48,881 nucleotides of DNA from an uncultured Clostridia bacterium (GTDB lineage: Bacteria; Bacillota; Clostridia; Oscillospirales; Acutalibacteraceae), in the NCBI GenBank assembly GCA_937880805.1, contig CALGRR010000023.1:1-48881 (forward strand), read 5' to 3'. The position numbers were made by a program, and so were the translations under genes. Under the pieces are notes generated by a model. The model was not told the origin of the DNA. It searched no databases and saw only the letters and a program-made list of their open reading frames with translations. Below, one piece after another: positions 1 to 7,760 of this stretch (positions are counted from its first letter, which is position 1; each line of letters opens with the position of its first letter).

Positions 1-55
1 AATTCTACCATAGGAGGCTCTTTTTTTCATTGTCCGTTTTTACTGGACCTGTTCA
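1..55 (-). mobile_element. Possible end of an IS3-like insertion sequence running off the window
   Basis: Read leftwards on the minus strand, positions 49-31 carry a GTCC...GGAC dyad, followed by an A-rich run and a TAGAAT hexamer at 7-2. That arrangement resembles the terminal repeat and promoter in front of orfA of IS3-family elements in Clostridia, in which case the transposase would lie left of position 1. No coding sequence of it is visible here, so this is a resemblance only. Confidence 0.2.
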
Positions 56-77
56 AAATCCGAAGCCTTTAGATTAA

Positions 78-1397
78 TTATTTTGCTGTACCCATTAATT
101 TAAGAATGATGTTGGGAAGAGTATTGAGGAAGAAGTTTGCAAGCTTTACAAAGAATTCTCTTGCAGCGTTATATTCTGTGCCAACCTCAACTTCATAAGA
201 AGCAACCTTATCCTCGTTTGTGTTAACCCAGTCTGTGCCGTTATATTCTTCTGTGCGGTATGTAACCTCGATTTCAACTTTTCCCTTTTCGGTGGGAGTT
301 ACGATGCCGGTTTTAACGTTTACCTTGCTGTCTGCAGTAAGGGCAACATCCTTTTCAAGAGCAGCACCGTTCATTCTTACTGTGAATGTAACGGGAATAA
401 GTCTTGTGTCACCGAACTGAACCGAGCCGTAATCCTTGGGAGCAGCACCGGTAACCTTGAAGCTGAATGAACGCTTTGCATAAAGGTTGCCTTCGGTTGT
501 TACTTCAAATTTGCAATCAGCTTTTGTTGCAATGCTGTTTGCCTTTGAGTTTGTAACAACTGCAAGAGCAGCACTTACGGGGCTTGCATCTTCAACGTTT
601 GCATCATAGGTATATCTTGCGATGATTTCATATCTGCTGTTTGCCTTGAGGTTTGTGAAGAAACCTGTTTTGTTCCAGGTTGCACCCTTATCGATTGAGT
701 ATTCTGCACCTTCTTCAGCAACAACGGTAATGGAGTTGTTGGTCTTATCCTTAAGAACGGGAGTTGCTGCAGTGCCCTTTGATGCCTTGAGGGTTGAAAG
801 AGTTACCTCTGAAGCCTCACTTGCATAATATTTGCCTGCAACATACTTGTATCTTGCATAAACGGTGTAGGATGTTTCGGGCTCAAGATTTTCAAAAACA
901 GCGGTGTTTACCCATTTGCCGTCGTTGATCTTGTATTCGCAGTTTGCAACAGCCTTAATTGTGATGCTGGTTGATGTTTTCTTAAGGGGAACGGGTGAAG
1001 CGGGGGCTGCCTGAGACTGAAGAACCTCAACATCAAATGCGTTTGATGCAACATAATCGGTTTCGTCTATAGTGATATAGCCCTGAATTGTGTAGGTTTT
1101 GCCGGTTGTGGGGCCGGTGAAAACAGTCTGATTTGTTTCTGTGTCAACAAGTCTGCGAAGAGTTTTTGTTGAGTCATCTTTCTGTGTTGCAGAGAAAACA
1201 ACATCATACGCTGTTTCGCCAACAGAAACCTTTGCATTATCAACAACGATTTCGATCTTTTCGATGTCAACATAGCAGTTGTTTGCATTAAGTGTGATTT
1301 TGTCAAATTCGGGTGCTTCTGCACTTGCGGTAACAGCCATGCCTGAGAAAAGCATAAGCATAGCCATAAGCATTGCGATAATTCTTTTTGAAGTCAT
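78..1397 (-). CDS. Secreted protein with two fibronectin type III-like repeats
   Basis: This 439-residue protein begins with a typical signal peptide (residues 1-26, ending in TASA) after a CGGAGG ribosome binding site. Residues about 130-205 and 210-285 form two related repeats. Each has a strand ending in EYxID/N, a GxW turn, an F-x-NL segment and an RYxY segment, as expected of Fn3-like beta sandwiches. The region after residue 290 is also beta-rich and ends in a hydrophobic amphipathic tail (FFLNTLPNIILKLMG). It is probably a surface or extracellular protein. There is no LPXTG motif and no recognisable enzyme domain, so its function is unknown. An extended -10 (TGTTATAAT) lies upstream at about 1453-1445. 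Confidence 0.85.
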   Translation of the reverse strand: MTSKRIIAMLMAMLMLFSGMAVTASAEAPEFDKITLNANNCYVDIEKIEIVVDNAKVSVGETAYDVVFSATQKDDSTKTLRRLVDTETNQTVFTGPTTGKTYTIQGYITIDETDYVASNAFDVEVLQSQAAPASPVPLKKTSTSITIKAVANCEYKINDGKWVNTAVFENLEPETSYTVYARYKYVAGKYYASEASEVTLSTLKASKGTAATPVLKDKTNNSITVVAEEGAEYSIDKGATWNKTGFFTNLKANSRYEIIARYTYDANVEDASPVSAALAVVTNSKANSIATKADCKFEVTTEGNLYAKRSFSFKVTGAAPKDYGSVQFGDTRLIPVTFTVRMNGAALEKDVALTADSKVNVKTGIVTPTEKGKVEIEVTYRTEEYNGTDWVNTNEDKVASYEVEVGTEYNAAREFFVKLANFFLNTLPNIILKLMGTAK

Positions 1398-1526
1398 TTC
1401 TATATCCTCCGTTTTATTTTTCCCCTTTTTGGGGGATGTATAATCAGATTATAACACATCGTTTCAAAAAATGGAATAGTTATTTTTAAACATTTTATTA
1501 AATTTAAGAAAAAACGGCGTGTTTTT

Positions 1527-2279
1527 TTATCCGAGAAGCATATCTGTTGCCAGCATAAGACAGAAGCCGGCGAGAATTGCATAGGTTGCACCTCGCTCGT
1601 TTCCGTGAGCATGAGTTTCGGGAATCATCTCATCGCTGATAACATAAAGCATTGTTCCGCCCGCAAAAGCAAGGGCAAAGGGCAGAATTGCGGAAGCGAC
1701 CGATACGGCAAAATAACCTATGAAAGTGCCGATAACTTCAACAAGTCCGGTGATTGAAGCAAACAAAAATGTTTTTTTCGGTGAAACGCCTGCCGCCAGC
1801 ATAGGGCTTATAATCACCATACCCTCGGGAATATTTTGCAAGGCTATGCCGCCTGCGATAACGAGAGCCTGCGAGGTATCGCCCGAGCCAAAGCCAACGC
1901 CCGCAGCAATGCCCTCGGGCAGATTGTGTATTGCGATTGCGGTTACGAAAAGAAGAACCCTGTTAAGGTTAGCGTTGTTGTGTTTTTCGGTATCGCCGCC
2001 CGCAAGCCTGTGAAGATGGGGAACAAGCTTATCAACAAGATTAAGGCAAACTGCACCCGCAAAGATGCCCGCAACGGTAATCAGAAGTGAAAATCTGCCG
2101 CCGTGTTCGAGCGACGGAATAACAAGTCCTATAACCGCAGCCGCAAGCATTACGCCTGCGGCGAAAGCAAGAACAATATCCGAAAACTTATGCGATATTT
2201 TTTTGAAGATAAAACCGATAACCGAACCGATAACGGTTGCTCCGCCAACACCGAGGGCGGTTAATAATACAAGTTCCAT
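1527..2279 (-). CDS. ZIP family divalent metal transporter
   Basis: A 250-residue polytopic protein of the ZIP/GufA/ZupT family, which imports zinc and other divalent cations across the cytoplasmic membrane. The two family signatures are visible: HNLPEG at residues 118-123 in the fourth membrane helix and QNIPEG at 148-153 in the fifth; their His, Asn and Glu residues form the metal site. A His-containing loop (HLHRLAGGDTEKH, about 88-100) precedes the fourth helix. Length and about eight hydrophobic segments fit the family. It starts 13 nt after the ADP-ribosylglycohydrolase-family gene, so the two are probably cotranscribed. The exact metal cannot be read from sequence. Confidence 0.92.
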   Translation of the reverse strand: MELVLLTALGVGGATVIGSVIGFIFKKISHKFSDIVLAFAAGVMLAAAVIGLVIPSLEHGGRFSLLITVAGIFAGAVCLNLVDKLVPHLHRLAGGDTEKHNNANLNRVLLFVTAIAIHNLPEGIAAGVGFGSGDTSQALVIAGGIALQNIPEGMVIISPMLAAGVSPKKTFLFASITGLVEVIGTFIGYFAVSVASAILPFALAFAGGTMLYVISDEMIPETHAHGNERGATYAILAGFCLMLATDMLLG

Positions 2280-2292
2280 AGATTACTCCGTG

Positions 2293-3663
2293 TTAAATAA
2301 TATGTTCCAGAGTTTTTTCAGCCGCTTTCTCTATATCAACGGTTTCAACTCCGAATATAGAGGTGTGAATTTTGCTGTTAACAGGATTTTTCCAGTATTC
2401 GTCAATTCCGTCTGCTGTGTTTCTCATTCCGAGTATTGAACCTACGGTTGCTCCGTTGCAGTCGGTATCAAAAGCAATTCCCACGGCAAAGCAGATTGAT
2501 TTGCCGAAATCGCCGTTTCCGTAAAGAAGTGCGGCGGTAACAATCATTGCGTTTGAAATCGTGTGGCACCAGCCGTGGTCTGTGTGCTCATCATAATCGG
2601 AGTGAATCATATCAAAGCATTCCTCGGGCGTCATTCCGTCTTTATAACCGTCAAATATTTTCATAACAGCTTCGTAAAGCCTTGATGTGGCGGGTATCTG
2701 TGCAAGACCGCCGAGAATAATATCATCAATATTATCTGTAACTGCGGCACAAGCAATCATTGCGGCAGCAAACATTTCGCCGTAAATGCCGTTTTTAACG
2801 TGGGAAATACACGCATCCCTGAAAGCCATTTCAGCAGCCTCTTCGGGTTTGCCGGGGTTGATATATCCGAAATAATCGCCTCTTATCTGGGCACCTATCC
2901 ATTCGCGGCAAACATTTTTATACATTGCCGAGGCGGGAGGTTCAATGCAGTTTATAAAATTAACATAAGCTATTCTTTCTGCGGTGAAATATGACTGAAC
3001 GGACTGGTATTTCATCCACGCCGATGCAACATTTTCAGGTTTAAAATCTCTGCCGTAATCCTCAATTATCTTCTGATAAAGAACAACATAGTTGGTATCG
3101 TCGTCAACGGGCATACCGTCAACCGTATCGGCAAAAGGCTTGCCTCTGAGCGAAAATTTATAATGCGAGCAAACCTCATCGGTTATATCGGAGCTTAATA
3201 TATAACGGTGCATAGGATAGTTGCCCGTTTCCTTGAGCAGGGGAATAAGCTCATTGCTTCTTATGCCCTCAACGGGCTTTCCGAGCAGGCAGCCGCAGGC
3301 TCTTCCGAGCCACGCACCGAGAAGTTTTTTGCGTAAGGTTTCGCCGTCGGGCATTTTTGCCTCAAATTCGTGCGGCTTTCTCAATGCTTTGATTTCGTTA
3401 TATGCAGAGGGCTCATTATATTTATATCCCGACCTGATTTTTGAATTTACAACCATTTCATATATTATATCGCTCATACGGGTTTTGTATTCTCCGTTGG
3501 GCATAGCGGCAACGGAGTCAAACAAATCCTTGTATTTTTCTATATCAAGACCCTCTTCAACGGATTGAATATATTCTGTTTTAAGGTCGGAAGGATAGCG
3601 GTTGAAGCCGTCAGCGTGATTATAATCAATTTTAATATCTTTGTTATAGATTTCAGCAAACAT
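2293..3663 (-). CDS. ADP-ribosylglycohydrolase family protein
   Basis: A 456-residue protein whose second part (from about residue 110) matches the ADP-ribosylglycohydrolase/DraG fold. It begins with GAWLGRACGCLLGKPVEG, carries the acidic metal-binding motif DDDTN at 187-191, and has the C-terminal DTDCNGATVG motif at about 399-408, which supplies the other magnesium ligands. Such enzymes remove ADP-ribose from proteins, nucleic acids or small molecules. Many bacterial relatives of this longer form are uncharacterised. The N-terminal 110 residues are an extra helical region without a recognised domain. A GAGGTGAG ribosome binding site precedes the start. It is the first gene of a two-gene unit with the ZIP transporter. 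The substrate is unknown. Confidence 0.88.
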   Translation of the reverse strand: MFAEIYNKDIKIDYNHADGFNRYPSDLKTEYIQSVEEGLDIEKYKDLFDSVAAMPNGEYKTRMSDIIYEMVVNSKIRSGYKYNEPSAYNEIKALRKPHEFEAKMPDGETLRKKLLGAWLGRACGCLLGKPVEGIRSNELIPLLKETGNYPMHRYILSSDITDEVCSHYKFSLRGKPFADTVDGMPVDDDTNYVVLYQKIIEDYGRDFKPENVASAWMKYQSVQSYFTAERIAYVNFINCIEPPASAMYKNVCREWIGAQIRGDYFGYINPGKPEEAAEMAFRDACISHVKNGIYGEMFAAAMIACAAVTDNIDDIILGGLAQIPATSRLYEAVMKIFDGYKDGMTPEECFDMIHSDYDEHTDHGWCHTISNAMIVTAALLYGNGDFGKSICFAVGIAFDTDCNGATVGSILGMRNTADGIDEYWKNPVNSKIHTSIFGVETVDIEKAAEKTLEHII

Positions 3664-3733
3664 AAACTCACCTCGGGATTATAATATCACATCAATAAAA
3701 ATATTGGAAGATATTTTATTGTTAAAATAAGAA

Positions 3734-3761
3734 AAACTCCGAAGCAAAAACTCCGGAGTTT
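3734..3761 (-). terminator. Terminator of the sigma/anti-sigma operon
   Basis: On the minus strand, AAACTCCG pairs with CGGAGTTT and is followed by a T-run, 47 nt beyond the anti-sigma stop codon. Confidence 0.65.
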
Positions 3762-3808
3762 GGTGAAACAGATGTTGCTGCAACCGGATTTATACTGTTG
3801 CAGCGATT

Positions 3809-4804
3809 TTACTTATCAGTGAATAATTCTGTGCCGTTAAATTTAACCGAGAAAACCTCCGATGCATCAACAGCATCGCCGAATACTCCCGAAAAAATAT
3901 AGCTTTCCTCTGTCTGCGTTACCGATTTGACATAGAAAATATTCTGATTTTGGGTTTTCTCTTTGAAATTAAACGTTGAAACGGTTCCGTCTTTGAAAGC
4001 TACGGTTATTGTTTCAAACGGATAAGCTTCTCCCAAATCCTTGGCGTTTCCTTTAATCATTTTGAATTCTGCGTTTAAAGAAATATTTGAGATTTCAGAA
4101 CAAACGGGGCTGAAAATCATATCTTTATATGCGATTTCGGATTTAATAGCAGATAATTCTTTTGAGGTATCCGTGTAATCAACTGATATTTCGCTTGTGA
4201 GGCTGCAACTCAGAATCCTTTCAAAGCCCGCAGCATCATACGGCTTCAGGCATTCTAAATTTTTCAGCGTTATTTTTAATTTATTATCGCTAAAGCCGTT
4301 CCCGCTTCTGCCCGAAATATACAAATCTCCAACCAATGTTTTGCTGTCGGAATAATTCAGCCCGAAGGTTGAGGAATAACCGTCGCTGTTTGAGGGAGAT
4401 TTGCTGTCAAAGCGAAATTCAACCGTTTCAAAAGCATAGATGTTGTTTATATCAAACACGGTGTCTCCCTTTGCTTTTACCGTAAAGCTTACGGCTATAT
4501 TATTTTTATCCCCCATTATTCCATCACATAAAACCTCAATATCCTCTGTGTCGGAATCAAACGCTATGTTTTTTTGCACAAACAGCGGCTCAAGATATTC
4601 GTTGTTTCCCTGAAAAATGCTTCTGAAAAAGTCCGGTATTGCCGAAAAAGCAAAAGCGGATGTTGTCAGAGCAAATATCAGAATAACAGATATTGCTGCC
4701 ATAGAGGGCTTGAAGCGGAATGCTTTTGTTCCCTCTTCGCCGCTTGTTTTTGCATAAAGTCGGCTTTTCCACTCCTGCGGAGTTTCAACATTAAACTTAT
4801 TCAT
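3809..4804 (-). CDS. DUF4179-like membrane anti-sigma factor
   Basis: A 331-residue protein with a short cytoplasmic N-terminus (about 35 residues, containing an EWKSRLYAK segment), one membrane helix at about 37-56 and a large beta-rich external domain. This is the layout of DUF4179-type regulators paired with ECF sigma factors. Its start overlaps the sigma gene stop by 8 nt and has an AAAGGAG site inside that gene, so the two products are translationally coupled. By analogy it would hold the sigma factor at the membrane until an extracellular signal, possibly envelope stress, releases it. The signal is not evident from sequence. Confidence 0.82.
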   Translation of the reverse strand: MNKFNVETPQEWKSRLYAKTSGEEGTKAFRFKPSMAAISVILIFALTTSAFAFSAIPDFFRSIFQGNNEYLEPLFVQKNIAFDSDTEDIEVLCDGIMGDKNNIAVSFTVKAKGDTVFDINNIYAFETVEFRFDSKSPSNSDGYSSTFGLNYSDSKTLVGDLYISGRSGNGFSDNKLKITLKNLECLKPYDAAGFERILSCSLTSEISVDYTDTSKELSAIKSEIAYKDMIFSPVCSEISNISLNAEFKMIKGNAKDLGEAYPFETITVAFKDGTVSTFNFKEKTQNQNIFYVKSVTQTEESYIFSGVFGDAVDASEVFSVKFNGTELFTDK

Positions 4805-5261
4805 TGCTCAGCTCTCCTTTCAATAATTCTCTTGCACGTTTCAAACGGGATTTAACTGTGTTTTCATTTGCTGAAAGAATCTGCGAGATTTCATTGACCG
4901 AATAACCTTCAAAATAATGAAGCTGAATAACCTGCAGATATTTGGTCGGCAGATTTTTAACCGCCCATATTAAGTCCTTGTCAAAATCTTCCGAATAAGA
5001 AATGTTCAGTTCGTCAATATCGTAATGATTTCTGTGAAAAAGCTTTCTTTTAATATCGCGGCATTCGTTGAGAGAAACGGTTATAAGCCATTTGCGTATT
5101 TCATCATCGGGCTTTTGCCAAATCTTTTTGGATTTGAACAGCTTCAGAAAAACGCTTTGCCAAGCGTCCTCGGCATCGGCACGGCTCCCGAGATTAACAT
5201 AGCATATGCGTGTTACCGTGTCTGCATATTTTTCAACAAGCAGTTCAAAATCATCCTTCAT
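4797..5261 (-). CDS. ECF RNA polymerase sigma factor
   Basis: A sigma-70 family factor of 154 residues. Region 2 spans about residues 5-70 (YADTVTRICYVNLGSRADAEDAWQ, then VFLKLFKS) and region 4 about 100-150 (LPTKYLQVIQLHYFEGYSV followed by the helix-turn-helix up to SRLKRAREL). I place the start at the ATG 8 nt after AAAGGAG rather than at the in-frame GTG that overlaps this ribosome binding site. It is followed by its overlapping membrane anti-sigma factor. Its own promoter region carries TGCAACC and CGTTCTG elements 16 nt apart, which suggests autoregulation. Confidence 0.93.
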   Translation of the reverse strand: MKDDFELLVEKYADTVTRICYVNLGSRADAEDAWQSVFLKLFKSKKIWQKPDDEIRKWLITVSLNECRDIKRKLFHRNHYDIDELNISYSEDFDKDLIWAVKNLPTKYLQVIQLHYFEGYSVNEISQILSANENTVKSRLKRARELLKGELSNE

Positions 5262-5283
5262 CTCATCATCTCCTTTCACTAAA

Positions 5284-5313
5284 CAGAACGATTGAAAAGC
5301 CTAAAAGGTTGCA
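5284..5313 (-). promoter_or_regulatory. Probable ECF-sigma autoregulated promoter
   Basis: On the minus strand, TGCAACC (5313-5307) and CGTTCTG (5290-5284) are separated by 16 nt, ending 22 nt upstream of the sigma start. The AAC-containing -35 and CGT-type -10 are characteristic of ECF promoters and unlike the TTGACA/TATAAT promoters elsewhere in the window. Confidence 0.6.
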
Positions 5314-5373
5314 TTAAATAAAAATTCTTTTGGTTTTTGCAAAAATACTCTCTATCAGCGGCTTAAAAACAAA

Positions 5374-5413
5374 AAATCCGAACCCATTGCCGATTGGCAT
5401 TAAGTTCGGATTT
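5374..5413 (-). terminator. Terminator after tRNA-Val
   Basis: AAATCCGAAC and GTTCGGATTT are perfectly complementary 10-nt arms around a 20-nt loop. On the minus strand the hairpin is followed by TTTTTTG just downstream of tRNA-Val. Confidence 0.8.
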
Positions 5414-5421
5414 CTTCAATG

Positions 5422-5497
5422 TGGTGGACGTTAACGGACTTGAACCGCTGACCCTTCGCACGTCAAGCGAATGCTCTACCAGCTGAGCTAAACGTCC
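5422..5497 (-). tRNA. tRNA-Val (GAC)
   Basis: A 76-nt cloverleaf with encoded CCA. The acceptor stem is GGACGTT/AACGTCC, and the anticodon stem TTCGC/GCGAA encloses loop TTGACGT, giving anticodon GAC. The T-arm GGTTCAAGTCC is present. It has its own consensus promoter and terminator. Confidence 0.97.
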
Positions 5498-5522
5498 TCA
5501 CCTGCACTCAAGTGCAGATGTT

Positions 5523-5551
5523 ATTATAATGAAGGAACGGTTTTTTGTCAA
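5523..5551 (-). promoter_or_regulatory. Promoter of tRNA-Val
   Basis: A perfect sigma-A promoter: TTGACA (5551-5546), a 17-nt spacer, TATAAT (5528-5523), 26 nt before the tRNA. It lies just downstream of the holin gene. Confidence 0.85.
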
Positions 5552-5560
5552 GAGAAAAAA

Positions 5561-5839
5561 TCAAACGTTTTCTCTGTTTTTTATAATCTGAAGCACTTCA
5601 TCGGCTGCCTGTGCGGCTTCGGTGAAGGAATTGTTTTTCCAATATGCCGCTGCGGCACTTGCAACAAGCACAACTATATTGGCTGCATTTTCAAAGCTTT
5701 CGCTGCCGAAATCAACCGCATCAACTCCGAAAAGGCGGAGTGCGGTGCTTATGATTGCAGCAACAAGAATTCCGAGGCGTGCCCACGCACCGGGGGTAAC
5801 GCCCTGAAGTGCAAAAATAATATCCTTGATTTTATTCAT
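5561..5839 (-). CDS. Phage holin, SPP1-like family
   Basis: A 92-residue protein with two hydrophobic helices (about 18-36 and 52-68), a short turn containing FGVDAVDFGSESFE and a charged C-terminus. The pattern around YWKNNSFTEAAQAADE is typical of SPP1-type phage holins, which make holes in the cytoplasmic membrane so that endolysin can reach the wall. It is the last gene of the leftward phage-like operon. Its start overlaps the stop of the preceding small membrane protein by 4 nt (ATGA). Holin plus adjacent amidase makes a lysis role likely. Confidence 0.85.
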   Translation of the reverse strand: MNKIKDIIFALQGVTPGAWARLGILVAAIISTALRLFGVDAVDFGSESFENAANIVVLVASAAAAYWKNNSFTEAAQAADEVLQIIKNRENV

Positions 5840-6036
5840 ATGCTTTCTCTTATCCTTTCTTCTATATTCTGAATTCTGATTTCGCTTGCCGTCATTCTTT
5901 CAACAAGATTATTATGCTTGTTTACTTTTGCCTCAAGCTGTTGAAGACGGTAGCCTGTCAGCCTCTGAGAGGTGATTATTCCCGTTATGCACCCTGCAGC
6001 GGAGCCGAGAAAAGAAAACAGTATATCCCAGTCCAT
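5836..6036 (-). CDS. Small phage membrane/coiled-coil protein
   Basis: A 66-residue protein with one N-terminal membrane helix (about 4-22) and a following helical segment with heptad character (LQQLEAKVNKHNNLVERM). Proteins of this shape, with a KVxKHNN motif, commonly sit beside holin and endolysin genes in Firmicute phages; I believe they belong to the DUF7365-like group. Its exact role is unknown, perhaps an accessory to the holin. It lies 13 nt after the amidase and overlaps the holin start by 4 nt. Confidence 0.72.
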   Translation of the reverse strand: MDWDILFSFLGSAAGCITGIITSQRLTGYRLQQLEAKVNKHNNLVERMTASEIRIQNIEERIRESI

Positions 6037-6049
6037 TCTTTCACCCCAA

Positions 6050-6598
6050 TCAGAGCAAAGTGCTTTTCAGGGCTTTTCCGATTGCCTGACCGCATTTTTT
6101 CTGTCCTTCGGCAGAGGTCAGTTTATTGAGGTCGGAAATACGGTCTATAAAAAGAGTTTCAATCAGAATCGCACAAGGCTTTGTATCCCTGATTATTCCG
6201 AAATAATCCTTGCCGTTTTTGCCCATTTTAACCTTTGGTCCTCTGTTTCTTACCGAAAATTGCGAAGAAATTTCCTTGCATATCGCTTTGGCGGTTTTCA
6301 GACCCGTGGGCGAACCGTGATAATAATAAACCTCGGGCCCCGTGCCGCCGCCCGCATTGAGATGAACCTCGGCAATAAAATCGTATTTTGATGAATTAAC
6401 CGCTTTTATTCTCTGCCTGAGAGTGAGGTTGCCTTCATAATTCATTATGTCACAGTTAAGATATTCGGCGGCGTGCTTTGCGATTTCTCTTGCAATTTTG
6501 AATTCGTGGTATTTGCCGCCGATGCTGACCGCACCGCTGTCGTATCCGCCCTTATCCGATTTTCCGTGACCGACAAGTATGCAGATTTTTTTAGCCAT
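6050..6598 (-). CDS. N-acetylmuramoyl-L-alanine amidase (phage endolysin)
   Basis: A 182-residue Amidase_3 domain protein that cleaves the bond between N-acetylmuramic acid and L-alanine in peptidoglycan. The zinc ligands are visible as H11 (VGHG), E32 (HEF) and H79 (EVHLNAGG), and the catalytic glutamate as E147 (ILIETLF). The protein has no signal peptide and no cell-wall-binding domain, so export would need the neighbouring holin, as for phage endolysins. Its ATG overlaps the stop of the tail-like gene by 1 nt (TAATG), showing tight coupling in the operon. Confidence 0.93.
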   Translation of the reverse strand: MAKKICILVGHGKSDKGGYDSGAVSIGGKYHEFKIAREIAKHAAEYLNCDIMNYEGNLTLRQRIKAVNSSKYDFIAEVHLNAGGGTGPEVYYYHGSPTGLKTAKAICKEISSQFSVRNRGPKVKMGKNGKDYFGIIRDTKPCAILIETLFIDRISDLNKLTSAEGQKKCGQAIGKALKSTLL

Positions 6599-7506
6599 TA
6601 CACAGCTCCTTCCACAAGCAGCTCACGGAAGGTGTTTCTTGTATATTCCTTAACGGTAAATTCGCTGCCCTCACCGACAAAGAGATAAATAATATTGTTT
6701 TTGGCATTGAGCTCCGTTTTTTCACCTGCCGCATTGCGATAGTATGCAATGCCGTTTGTTTCTGAATAAAACAAAACATAATTGTAAGTGCCCGACACAA
6801 CCTTTGCGGTAGAGTTGAGAAGTGTTCTTGTATCCTCCTCGCAGGTTTTCTGATAGATGCATTTTACCTTTGTGGAATGATATAAGAATGTCATCAGGAT
6901 TTTTGCCGAAAGCTGAACCTCTTTAAGCTTGGATATATCAAAATCAGCTTCTCCGTTATCGTTGAGCACAACGGGCGAAGAGGATAAAAGCTTTATGCCG
7001 CCTATGCTTGATGTTGAAGCAAGAGGAATCTGACCGAGCATCTCAACCGCTTCAGTTAATTCATTGAATTTTTTATCAAGCTCATCAAGCCTTGAATAGG
7101 CATCCTGATTGAAAAGTGCATCGTTTCCGTTCATTATTGAAGGCTTGAATTCAAGAGAGGCAACCGATGTCTTTTTTATTGCCGAGCCGTTTTCGGTGAG
7201 CTTATGTGCTTCAATCTGAAATCTCAGCCTGCCGGTTGAGGTGAGCTGAGAAGAAAGTGGACAAACAATCGTTTCTCCGCTGAGATATGCGGGGTAATCG
7301 GTTTCACCTCTTATCTCGTTTGACCTTACGGCACTGCTTACGGATAAATCGTCGAAAAGCAAAACATAGTAATCGTATCCTTCTGCGATAAGGGGAGAAA
7401 TATTTATTTCCAGCGTTTCGGCGTTGTGCTCGCCCGTGTAGCCCTGCGAGGCTTCGGCTGTGAGCTCAAAGGATTCCGAAACTGCCGCTGTAATTATGTT
7501 ACTCAT
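6598..7506 (-). CDS. Phage tail/baseplate-like protein
   Basis: A 302-residue protein. The first roughly 130 residues are beta-rich and resemble the N-terminal domain of BppU-type baseplate upper proteins. Residues about 135-160 form a short helix (LDELDKKFNELTEAVEML). They are followed by a segment typical of tail-fibre collars (STSSIGGIKLLSSSPVVLN) and a further beta domain. No enzyme motif is visible. Upstream it overlaps the small coiled-coil gene by 3 nt; downstream it abuts the amidase. It is the only structural phage gene in the cassette, so it may be a retained tail-tip protein or an export/targeting part of a domesticated unit. The assignment is from general shape and context. Confidence 0.6.
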   Translation of the reverse strand: MSNIITAAVSESFELTAEASQGYTGEHNAETLEINISPLIAEGYDYYVLLFDDLSVSSAVRSNEIRGETDYPAYLSGETIVCPLSSQLTSTGRLRFQIEAHKLTENGSAIKKTSVASLEFKPSIMNGNDALFNQDAYSRLDELDKKFNELTEAVEMLGQIPLASTSSIGGIKLLSSSPVVLNDNGEADFDISKLKEVQLSAKILMTFLYHSTKVKCIYQKTCEEDTRTLLNSTAKVVSGTYNYVLFYSETNGIAYYRNAAGEKTELNAKNNIIYLFVGEGSEFTVKEYTRNTFRELLVEGAV

Positions 7507-7760
7507 ATTTCAAATGCTCCGTTTCTTTTTCTGTCTTTGTTATAGTAGTTTTTCAGATATTCTGCGGTTTCTCTGCAATCCCTGTATTCTCTGTAGAGCT
7601 GATTGAGCTCGCTTTTAAGAAGAAATGCTTCCTTGGAGCAGATTGAGTTTTTCAAAGACCGAAGCCTTGCTCTCCTTTCGGAAATTCTGATTTTAATTGT
7701 TGCGGCGGCTTTTTCATATTCAGCCCCAAGCTCATAAAGACTTTTGTTTTCCGTTGAAAT
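7503..7760 (-). CDS. Small coiled-coil phage-type protein, apparent ATT start
   Basis: An 85-residue reading frame ending in TGA that overlaps the tail-gene ATG. It is charged and helical (YELGAEYEKAAATIKIRI, then a Cys/Arg-rich helix and YREYRDCRETAEYLKNYY), like small proteins in Clostridia prophages next to late genes. There is no ATG, GTG, TTG or CTG before residue 36. The frame opens after a TAG at ATT (7760-7758), which follows AAAGGAG by 3 nt. The frame overlaps the end of the regulator by 29 nt. Initiation at ATT is therefore my choice; a start at TTG (7655) would lose the conserved-looking N-terminal half. Function is unknown. Confidence 0.55.
   Translation of the reverse strand: MSTENKSLYELGAEYEKAAATIKIRISERRARLRSLKNSICSKEAFLLKSELNQLYREYRDCRETAEYLKNYYNKDRKRNGAFEI

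Noticed and set aside
5422..5497. tRNA-Val as attachment site of the phage-like cassette
   Set aside because: The cassette lies on the 5' side of the tRNA with the tRNA promoter between them, no integrase is present, and I saw no repeat of the tRNA 3' end at the other border.
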